From Armatimonadota bacterium (GTDB lineage Bacteria > Armatimonadota > Armatimonadia > Armatimonadales > Armatimonadaceae): 5,196 nt of DNA. How positions within the stretch are numbered: the stretch's first letter is position 1; each line of letters opens with the position of its first letter. Position numbers and translations under genes: made by a program. The notes beneath the pieces are model-generated. The model was given only the letters and a program-made list of their open reading frames with translations, was not told the origin of the DNA and searched no databases. The stretch lies in contig JACMIS010000648.1 in assembly GCA_014381035.1 (NCBI GenBank), forward strand, positions 1-5,196, read 5' to 3'. This document shows, piece after piece, positions 1 to 5,196 of the stretch.

Positions 1-225
1 ATTCAGCGGGTCGCCTGCGAATGGCACAAACCGGCAAGTCGTCCGGGCAGCCCGGGCGGGCGGGGCAGCTACCAGGTGTATTTCCTTTTGCATTCCGGCG
101 AACGGATACACACCTATCTGGGGGAGTACGACGAGAACGAGGCGCAACGACAGGCACAGATCCTGACGGACTTCCTCGCCGAACCGGTCCCCGAGCGGGC
201 TGTCTCACGGGCGGTCGACATCTGA
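1..225 (+). CDS. C-terminal fragment of an unrecognised protein
   Basis: An open frame enters from the left edge in frame 1 and ends at TGA 223-225, giving 74 residues without a start. The fragment opens with a Pro/Gly/Arg/Ser-rich stretch (residues 10-23). A probable beta hairpin follows (residues 24-41, with the pattern SYQVYFLLHSGERIHTYLG), then an acidic, Gln-rich amphipathic helix (42-60, DENEAQRQAQILTDFLAE) and a short polar tail. This strand-turn-strand-helix ending resembles the close of a small alpha/beta or PH-like module, but I do not recognise the family and assign no function. Third codon positions are mostly G or C, as in the GC-rich backbone, which supports this frame over the overlapping frame starting at 21, whose product is Arg/Gly-rich and low in complexity. 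The gene converges on the E1 gene with a 52-base gap. Confidence 0.62.
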   Translation: MQRVACEWHKPASRPGSPGGRGSYQVYFLLHSGERIHTYLGEYDENEAQRQAQILTDFLAEPVPERAVSRAVDI

Positions 226-232
226 TTTAGCC

Positions 233-270
233 GCCTCTCCCGCTCGAAGGTTGCGGAAAGCAGGAGAGGC
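233..270. repeat. 8-bp inverted repeat in the convergent gap, possible terminator
   Basis: GCCTCTCC (233-240) pairs exactly with GGAGAGGC (263-270) across a 22-base loop. It lies between the converging stop codons at 225 and 278, where a bidirectional terminator would be expected. Neither strand has a T tract directly after the stem, and the loop is long, so intrinsic termination is only a possibility. Confidence 0.35.
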
Positions 271-277
271 AGACGGT

Positions 278-2755
278 TTATATCCCCGCTTTTGCCCGGC
301 GGATCAACTCCGCCGGGTCGCAAGGTCGCTTTTCGGCGTACCCTTGGAGCGGGGTCAGGTGGGCGTTGATCGTGTCGAGGATGTCTGCCGGGAACGGGAA
401 GAAGGCTTCCTCGATCTCGTCGGGCGGCGTGATCCAGTTGCGTGCGCCGACCACGACCGGGGGCGCGTCCAGGTAGTCGAACGCCAGCGTACTGATCGTC
501 GCCGCGAACGTTTGCAGGATGCTCCCGCGCTCGGACGCGTCGGAGGCGAGCAGGATCTTGCCGGTCTTTTTCACCGAGGCGACGACCGGTTCGTAGTTGA
601 ACGGGACGAGCGAGCGGGCGTCGATCACCTCGGCGGAGATGCCGTATTGCTCTTCCAGAATCTTCGCCGCGTCCAGAGCGCGGTAGAGGGTCGCGCCGAC
701 GGTCAGGATGGTTAAGTCCGTGCCTTCGCGCTTGATGTCCGGCTCGCCGATGGGTATTTCATACGCTTCCAGCGGTACCCCTTCCGCGCCGCGAAACAGC
801 TCCGGGGTATCGTAGAGCCGTTGGGACTCGAAGAAGATTACCGGGTCGGTTCCGATCAGTGCGGATGCCATCAAGCCTTTGGCGTCATACGGGGTCGCCG
901 GGAAGACGACTTTCAAGCCGGGGATATGGGCGCATAAGGCGGACCAGTCCTGAGAGTGTTGCGCTCCGTATTTGCTCCCGACCGAAACGCGAAGCACGAC
1001 CGGCATCTTGAGTTCACCGCCGCTCATGGACTGCCACTTCGCCAACTGGTTGAAGATCTCGTCCCCGGCGCGTCCCATGAAGTCGCAGTACATCAATTCG
1101 ACTAACGGGCGACCGCCCGCGAGGGCGTAGCCGACCGCTGTTCCGACAATCGCGGCTTCCGAGATCGGGGAGTTGAACAGACGGTGGTACGGCAGTGCCT
1201 CGGTCATGCCGCGATAAACTGCGAACGCCCCGCCCCAGTCGCGGTTCTCCTCGCCGTAGGCGACCAGTGTCGCATCCTCGTAGAAGCGGGGCAGGATCGC
1301 TTCAAACAGGGCGTCGCGCATCCCGATACAGCGCGACTTCGGGAGCGGTTCGCCATCTTTGCCCAAGCCGGAGCGCGAACGAGACGCCAGACTTTTCGTG
1401 CGCGGGTTTTCGGCGAACGGCATCAGTGCGTCCGGCGTTCGCTCGGGGTCGCACGATTCGACACGCCCGTTGCTGAACATGGTCTTTTCTAACAGGTTAC
1501 CGACCACGAACAGATCGGCACGGGGCGACGCGTCCATGTCAATCGCCTTCGTGTATGCCCGCAGGATCGCCGCGTCCACGTAGTCGTAAAGGTTGCCCAT
1601 TTCGGACTCGGTGGCGACGCGGTTGGTGAGCAGTTCGTTCTTGTAAGTAACAAGCGAGTCTACTTCCTGCCACTCCTCGATTTCGGTCTTCTCACGGTAC
1701 GAGGACGCGTCCGAGGGCGAATGCCCGGAGAAGCGGTAGGTGATGGTGTCTAAAAGCACGGGACCGTCGCCGCGCTGGATGATGTCGCGCTTGCGGGCGA
1801 TGGCATCGATCACAGCGAGCGGGTTGTAGCCGTCCACACGCTCCGCATGGCACTGTTCCGGATTCAACCCCGCGCCCATACGCGCCAGAATGCCGAATCC
1901 GCCGGTCTCGCCGACCGGCTGCCCGCCCATGCCGTAGAAATTATTGACGAAGTTCATGATCAGCGGCAGACCGCCGCGTACCGACTCGTCCCACAGGTTT
2001 TTGAACTGATCCATCGTTGCGAAGCAAAGGGCTTCCCAGGTCGGACCACAGTTCGCGGACGCGTCGCCGATGTTGGCGATGACGATGCCGGGCTTGCGGT
2101 TCACGCGCTTGAACAACGCCGCGCCGACCGAAATATCCGCCGAGCCGCCGACAATCGCGTTGTTGGGGTACACGCCGAACGGGACAAAGAACGCGTGCAT
2201 GGAACCGCCCATGCCTTTGTTGAAGCCGGTTTCGCGCCCGAAGATCTCCGCGAGGGTGCCGTAGAGCAGAAAGTCCACCGCGAGTGCCTTGATGCTCGAC
2301 GTGTCGGCGTCCGCTTCGATGGCTTTGAGTGCCGCTCCGCCCATAAATCCGCGCATCACCCGCTCCAGCTCATCGTCGGGGAGTTTCTCGATGGCGGATA
2401 AGCCCTTTGCCAGAATCTCGCCGTGGGAGCGGTGCGACCCGAAGATGTGGTCGTCCACGCCGAGCAGGAACGCCTGCCCGACGGCGGACGCTTCCTGCCC
2501 GATAGAAAGGTGCGCGGGTCCCCGGTGGTCGTAAGGTAGCCCTTTGTAGCCGCGCTGAGTTTTCACTTCGTGAAGCATCGTCTCGAACGCACGGATAACT
2601 GCCATATCGCGATAAATGCGCGTCAGATCCTCGGCGGCGAAGCGGTCCAGTTCGTCCGCCATCGTTTTTGCGTACTGATTAACGGGGATCGGGGTGAAGG
2701 CGACTTCTCCGGCGCGGCGCACTTCGTCGGGGCGGATCATGAGGGCTTTTGGCAT
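278..2755 (-). CDS. Fused alpha-beta 2-oxoacid dehydrogenase E1 (branched-chain/pyruvate type)
   Basis: This is an 825-residue thiamine-diphosphate enzyme joining E1 alpha and E1 beta, which are usually separate chains. By family knowledge it decarboxylates a 2-oxoacid (branched-chain 2-oxoacid or pyruvate) and passes the acyl group to lipoyl-E2 in the cytoplasm. The alpha part (about 40-425) shows HRSHGE at 108-113, [16 protein letters not shown] at 172-187, the cofactor motif with GD at 230-231 and NNFYGMGG at 271-278 (probable Mg ligands D231, N272, Y274), and the loop [15 protein letters not shown] at 340-354. A polar linker spans about 426-475. The beta part shows GEEN (501-504), PISEAA (530-535), [18 protein letters not shown] (556-573) and HSQD (600-603), followed by a transketolase C-terminal domain (about 670-810). 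The start is the first ATG after an in-frame TAA at 2783-2785, although M6 is possible. No E2 or E3 gene lies nearby. Substrate specificity cannot be read from the sequence. Confidence 0.95.
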   Translation of the reverse strand: MPKALMIRPDEVRRAGEVAFTPIPVNQYAKTMADELDRFAAEDLTRIYRDMAVIRAFETMLHEVKTQRGYKGLPYDHRGPAHLSIGQEASAVGQAFLLGVDDHIFGSHRSHGEILAKGLSAIEKLPDDELERVMRGFMGGAALKAIEADADTSSIKALAVDFLLYGTLAEIFGRETGFNKGMGGSMHAFFVPFGVYPNNAIVGGSADISVGAALFKRVNRKPGIVIANIGDASANCGPTWEALCFATMDQFKNLWDESVRGGLPLIMNFVNNFYGMGGQPVGETGGFGILARMGAGLNPEQCHAERVDGYNPLAVIDAIARKRDIIQRGDGPVLLDTITYRFSGHSPSDASSYREKTEIEEWQEVDSLVTYKNELLTNRVATESEMGNLYDYVDAAILRAYTKAIDMDASPRADLFVVGNLLEKTMFSNGRVESCDPERTPDALMPFAENPRTKSLASRSRSGLGKDGEPLPKSRCIGMRDALFEAILPRFYEDATLVAYGEENRDWGGAFAVYRGMTEALPYHRLFNSPISEAAIVGTAVGYALAGGRPLVELMYCDFMGRAGDEIFNQLAKWQSMSGGELKMPVVLRVSVGSKYGAQHSQDWSALCAHIPGLKVVFPATPYDAKGLMASALIGTDPVIFFESQRLYDTPELFRGAEGVPLEAYEIPIGEPDIKREGTDLTILTVGATLYRALDAAKILEEQYGISAEVIDARSLVPFNYEPVVASVKKTGKILLASDASERGSILQTFAATISTLAFDYLDAPPVVVGARNWITPPDEIEEAFFPFPADILDTINAHLTPLQGYAEKRPCDPAELIRRAKAGI
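295..317 (-). repeat. Perfect 9-bp hairpin within the last codons of the E1 gene
   Basis: CCCGGCGGA (295-303) and TCCGCCGGG (309-317) are exact reverse complements around a 5-base loop. The stem lies wholly inside the coding sequence, in the codons for the final D-P-A-E-L-I-R-R-A residues, ending 17 bases before the E1 stop codon region closes at 278. On the minus strand it is followed by CAAAAGC rather than a T tract, so it is not a standard intrinsic terminator. A 3' stabilising or termination-assisting role is possible. Confidence 0.5.
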
Positions 2756-2792
2756 CGGTGTACTTTCGTTGCGGCGTTGGCGTTACTCCTAC

Positions 2793-2822
2793 AGGATAAC
2801 ATATCGAAACGCGCCAAGTCAA
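2793..2822 (-). promoter_or_regulatory. Candidate promoter of the E1 gene (extended -10)
   Basis: Read on the minus strand, TTGACT (2822-2817; 5 of 6 to the -35 consensus) lies 18 bases before TATCCT (2798-2793; 4 of 6 to the -10 consensus). The -10 is preceded by TGT, matching an extended -10 element. Transcription would begin near 2786, leaving a leader of about 30 bases before the ATG at 2755. The consensus used is that of the housekeeping sigma-70 class, and the host's sigma preference is unknown. Confidence 0.42.
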
Positions 2823-2880
2823 GCCAAAACGAAAACAAACGAAACCTAATATCGGTCACCCACTCCGTTGCTTTAACGGT

Positions 2881-2927
2881 CGGACCGTGTTCATCGTTGG
2901 GGCTGAGCCTGTGGTGAACACGGTCCG
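2881..2927. repeat. Perfect 13-bp inverted repeat after the CsgG-like gene
   Basis: CGGACCGTGTTCA (2881-2893) is exactly complementary to TGAACACGGTCCG (2915-2927), with a 21-base spacer. On the minus strand it starts 24 bases beyond the CsgG-like stop codon and lies upstream of the candidate E1 promoter. A second small stem follows on the same strand (CCGTT 2879-2875 with AACGG 2869-2865, loop of 5). There is no T tract directly after either stem. Likely roles are a transcript-end structure or terminator for the CsgG-like gene, or a palindromic protein-binding site. The sequence does not decide between them. Confidence 0.6.
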
Positions 2928-2951
2928 TAATCTCCTTAACCAACCGATAGT

Positions 2952-3941
2952 TTATTTCTGCCGGACGCGTACGGTGTCCCCCGCCTCGACTTTTTGCCCG
3001 GATTCCGTGACAGTGATCTTGATTTTCGCCCCACTTGCTTGTACATTTTGGACTTGCGCGGTGCCGATTTTGGTTTCTTCCCGGTAAACGACCGCGCCGT
3101 TTTTATCCTTCACTTCGTTGAACCGGACGATCTCCAGTATGTCACCGGTTTTTAATCCGAGCGATTCGCCGCCGTCAATGATTGCGGTGTCGGTACCGAT
3201 GAGTGATACGATGCCCGCTTCCATCGCGACGGCTTTTGCCGCCCCTTTTGTCGCCGGGTACTTTTCCTTGAGTTGTTTGGCGATGCCGGAAACCGCTTTG
3301 CGCGTTGCTTTACCGATCTGGGATTGCGCCCACTCGGTTTCGTTGAAGGTGCCGCCGCGATACCAGCCGTCCGACACCGAAATACCGACGTTATCCTGTG
3401 ATCCCTTCGCCTCGCCGACGGTCAGGATTTTGCCGGTGGTGGCATCCACGACGCGGTAGTTGATCGCGACGCGTGCCTCGGACTTGCGACCGCCGAGCCG
3501 TCCGATGTCGCCGCGCACAAAGCCTGATAAACCCGCTTTTTGCTCTTTAACGCCCCATTCGGTGATCGTACCGACAAGAAGATATTGCGCCCCGGTGATA
3601 TCCCCGGTGCGTGCCGCGGTTGTTTTATTGACCCGCCCGGACGCCCCTAAATTCTGCTCCCCGAGAATATCGTCGAGTCGCATCCGCTCCAGCATATCGA
3701 AGCCCGCGTTCCCCATCTCGGTCGTGAGCATATCCGCGACCGCGTTGGAGATGCGGATCGCGCTGATCCCGAAGAACGACGCACCCAAGCCGTCCGCTGT
3801 CTGAAACTCCTTGATCGCAAACCGCCCTGCCGTTATCCGTGCCGCGTTCTGTACGGGTGCCTGATTTTGCGCCTGCACCGGTGTAGCTATCGTCATTCCC
3901 GCGACCAACGTCGTCGCAACCAACACTCCGAAAATTCGCAT
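2952..3941 (-). CDS. Secreted CsgG-family protein with FlgT-like C-terminal domain
   Basis: The product has 329 residues. An N-terminal signal peptide is clear: a basic start (MR), a hydrophobic core at about 3-19, and a probable signal peptidase I site after VQA (22-24). There is no lipobox cysteine and no cysteine at all, unlike the lipoprotein CsgG of curli systems. Residues about 37-225 fit the CsgG fold: FAIKEF (41-46), ISNAVADMLTTEM (64-76), FDMLERMRLDDILGEQNLG (81-99), TGDITGAQYLLVGTITEWG (112-130) and YRVVDATTGKIL (162-173). Residues about 240-329 form a beta-rich domain with GLKTGDILEI (262-271) and EAGDTVRV (319-326), resembling the FlgT C-terminal domain. CsgG relatives act at the outer membrane in secretion or in surface or flagellar assembly, but no curli or flagellar genes lie beside it, so its exact role is open. 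The ATG at 3941 is chosen over an upstream in-frame TTG (4139) because it has a strong ribosome binding site and directly begins the signal peptide. Confidence 0.85.
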   Translation of the reverse strand: MRIFGVLVATTLVAGMTIATPVQAQNQAPVQNAARITAGRFAIKEFQTADGLGASFFGISAIRISNAVADMLTTEMGNAGFDMLERMRLDDILGEQNLGASGRVNKTTAARTGDITGAQYLLVGTITEWGVKEQKAGLSGFVRGDIGRLGGRKSEARVAINYRVVDATTGKILTVGEAKGSQDNVGISVSDGWYRGGTFNETEWAQSQIGKATRKAVSGIAKQLKEKYPATKGAAKAVAMEAGIVSLIGTDTAIIDGGESLGLKTGDILEIVRFNEVKDKNGAVVYREETKIGTAQVQNVQASGAKIKITVTESGQKVEAGDTVRVRQK

Positions 3942-4267
3942 TCTTGTTTCCTCCTGCACACGAGTATCGTTTTTTCTGACACGAGGGAAACGTTTCTTGT
4001 TGCATTTCCGCGCCGCGCTGTGAGGAATTCCGCAACGGCAAAGCCTGCTCTGTCCGCAGAAGCATAGGAGCAAAAAGTACCCACCCAATGTTAAGAGCCA
4101 CGAACTTCGGTTAATTGCTAAGGAGAGGGCGATAATCAAGTTTGACGGCTTTTTTGCCGGATTGAAAGTATGTGGAGAGACAATTGAATGTGATTTTGAT
4201 TTGGATAAGCCAGCACTGAGTATGGTAGCATGATAAAGAATTCGAATACCGAAAGAAAACGCTTAAA
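3942..4267. other. Divergent intergenic region with no convincing gene
   Basis: These 326 bases separate the divergent CsgG-like and helicase genes. The minus-strand frame running through them is an upstream extension of the CsgG-like reading without its own ribosome binding site. Another minus-strand frame (4369-4136) overlaps the helicase start and has no recognisable protein character. A 7-bp direct repeat, CTCGTGT on the minus strand, occurs at 3985-3979 and 3964-3958. Base composition falls towards the helicase side (about 38% GC over 4201-4260). I found no well-formed sigma-70 promoter pair for either gene, although both promoters should lie here. No tRNA or structured RNA was recognised. 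Confidence 0.6.
3950..3955 (-). promoter_or_regulatory. Strong Shine-Dalgarno site fixing the CsgG-like start
   Basis: On the minus strand AGGAGG (3955-3950) stands 8 bases before the ATG at 3941. It settles the start of the CsgG-like gene at a signal peptide and argues against the longer reading that begins at 4139 with TTG. Confidence 0.85.
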
Positions 4268-5196
4268 ATGGCTTTCAAGAAGACAATCCCTCTCCCTCCA
4301 GTTCCAGACAGTCCCGAGCAGATACTTTTGGATTTGCCTCGTAGAAAAATACCAGGGGTGTTGCTTCATCAGGGAGAGATCATAAAGACCTATGTTTCTC
4401 AGGCAGTAGACACTCCTGATGTAGCTTTACAACTACCTACCGGTAGCGGGAAAACATTGGTCGGGTTGTTGATTGCTGAATGGCGTCGCCGCAAGTTTCG
4501 AGAACGTGTCCTTTTTTTATGTCCAAACAAACAATTAGTGAATCAGGTAGTCGAACAGGCAAATGATCTGTATGGTCTAACGGTGCACGGGTTCACAGGC
4601 AAGTCCTCAGGGTTTGATCCTGTCGCTAAGGCGGAATATGGCGGCGCGGAGCGTTTGGGGGTTACTACATACAGTGCGCTATTTAACACAAACCCATTTT
4701 TTAATAACCCTGACCTTATTGTAGTTGACGACGCCCATGCAGCAGAGAACTACATTGCGAAACTCTGGACGTTTGTCATCGAACGTCGCAATCCTGAGCA
4801 CCAAGCAATACATGCAGCTGTAGCAAGTATCATCAGAGCGTTGCTGTCTTCATCGGATTACTCGCGACTTATCGGAGCACAAGAGGGCGTAAACTACACA
4901 GGTTGGGTGGATAAAGTACCTACACCTTACTTCGCCAAGATTCACGACGAGTTGATAAGCGTGATTGATACTTACGTTACTGCAATTGATCTGCGATACA
5001 CGTGGAAGATGATAAGAGATCATCTTTTCGCTTGTCATCTTTATTTAACGCCGGATGAAATCATGATCCGACCTCTTATTCCGCCGACTTGGGAGCACAA
5101 GCCTTTCGCAGACGCGAAACAACGTATATATATGTCGGCAACTTTGGGGGCTGGTGGGGATTTGGAGCGACTGACGGGGCGTAAATCTGTGATGCG
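4268..5196 (+). CDS. Superfamily 2 DEAD/DEAH-type helicase, N-terminal part (runs off the edge)
   Basis: An open frame from ATG 4268 runs without a stop to the window end, giving 309 full codons plus two bases. It shows the SF2 ATPase core: a short Pro-rich lead (7-16), an HQGE element (34-37) where a Q-motif-like region would sit, Walker A LPTGSGKT (56-63), motif Ia region LFLCPNKQLVNQ (82-93), GVTTYSALF (131-139), the Walker B/motif II box VVDDAH (152-157; a DEAH-like box with Asp at the second position), and motif III MSATLG (289-294). The insert between motifs II and III (about 160-285) is long and helical. The second RecA domain lies beyond the edge, so family (Rad3/XPD-like, restriction-type or other defence helicase) and partners cannot be settled. 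The start is the first ATG after an in-frame TAG at 4226-4228. The ribosome binding site is weak (GAAAG at 4251-4255). GC content is well below that of the left-hand genes, suggesting accessory or acquired origin. Confidence 0.88.
   Translation, partial: MAFKKTIPLPPVPDSPEQILLDLPRRKIPGVLLHQGEIIKTYVSQAVDTPDVALQLPTGSGKTLVGLLIAEWRRRKFRERVLFLCPNKQLVNQVVEQANDLYGLTVHGFTGKSSGFDPVAKAEYGGAERLGVTTYSALFNTNPFFNNPDLIVVDDAHAAENYIAKLWTFVIERRNPEHQAIHAAVASIIRALLSSSDYSRLIGAQEGVNYTGWVDKVPTPYFAKIHDELISVIDTYVTAIDLRYTWKMIRDHLFACHLYLTPDEIMIRPLIPPTWEHKPFADAKQRIYMSATLGAGGDLERLTGRKSVM

Noticed and set aside
21..230. 69-residue plus-strand frame starting at ATG 21
   Set aside because: It overlaps the frame-1 fragment ending at 225, and its Gly/Arg/Pro-rich low-complexity product looks like an out-of-frame shadow.
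251..715. 154-residue plus-strand frame over the E1 3' end
   Set aside because: It is antisense to the transketolase C-terminal domain, very Arg/Asp/Val-rich, and shows no family features.
1847..2401. 184-residue open frame on the plus strand opposite the E1 gene
   Set aside because: It lies wholly antisense to conserved E1 motifs. GC-rich codons create long shadow frames, and its Arg/Ala/His-rich product has no recognisable fold.
3625..4101. 158-residue minus-strand frame overlapping the CsgG-like gene's 5' half
   Set aside because: It is a different frame of the same strand within the well-supported CsgG-like coding sequence, and its Arg/Gly/Asp-rich product has no signal peptide or fold.
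2952..4139. Longer 395-residue reading of the CsgG-like gene, starting at TTG 4139
   Set aside because: The extra 66 residues precede a complete signal peptide, the start is TTG without a ribosome site, and the internal ATG at 3941 has AGGAGG at ideal spacing.
4146..4159. CGGC-TTTTTT-GCCG stem in the divergent region as a terminator
   Set aside because: It has a four-base stem whose loop is the T run itself; there is no T tract after the stem and no gene ending nearby.
4184..4226. Candidate promoters for the helicase (TTGAAT or TTGATT with TATGGT)
   Set aside because: Spacings are outside the usual 16-18 bases and the -10 matches are weak, so no pair was convincing enough to annotate.
4136..4369. 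77-residue minus-strand frame across the helicase start
   Set aside because: It overlaps the helicase N-terminus antisense, has no ribosome site I can see, and no recognisable motif.

Overview
The window looks like bacterial chromosome with a GC-rich backbone at its left (about 58-67% GC in the 60-base lines I counted by hand) and a distinctly AT-richer right end (about 38-53% in sampled lines from roughly 4140 onward). An outer-membrane-type CsgG-like protein points to a diderm. A fused single-chain 2-oxoacid dehydrogenase E1 and a non-lipidated CsgG/FlgT-like protein would fit a deep-branching group such as Armatimonadota, but the sequence alone cannot fix the taxon, and this guess is weak.

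Layout from left to right: (1) 1-225, plus strand, the C-terminal 74 residues of an unrecognised protein. (2) 226-277, a short convergent gap containing an 8-bp inverted repeat. (3) 2755-278, minus strand, an 825-residue fusion of the alpha and beta subunits of a thiamine-diphosphate-dependent 2-oxoacid dehydrogenase E1, with a perfect 9-bp hairpin inside its last codons. (4) 2756-2951, a 196-base gap carrying a plausible extended -10 promoter for the E1 gene and a perfect 13-bp inverted repeat just after the upstream gene's stop. (5) 3941-2952, minus strand, a secreted CsgG-family protein with a C-terminal FlgT-like beta domain, read from a strong Shine-Dalgarno site. (6) 3942-4267, a 326-base divergent intergenic region with no convincing gene. 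(7) 4268 to the right edge, plus strand, the N-terminal 309 residues of a superfamily 2 helicase, cut off by the window.

The E1 and CsgG-like genes point the same way, but the 196-base gap with its own promoter and hairpin suggests separate transcription units, and I see no functional link between them. No E2, E3 or lipoate genes are present, so the E1 partners must be encoded elsewhere. The helicase is divergent from the rest, has a different base composition and sits at the edge, so it may be the first gene of an accessory (possibly defence) module continuing to the right. The window does not contain enough of it to call a system. No tRNA, rRNA, CRISPR array, insertion sequence or riboswitch was recognised.
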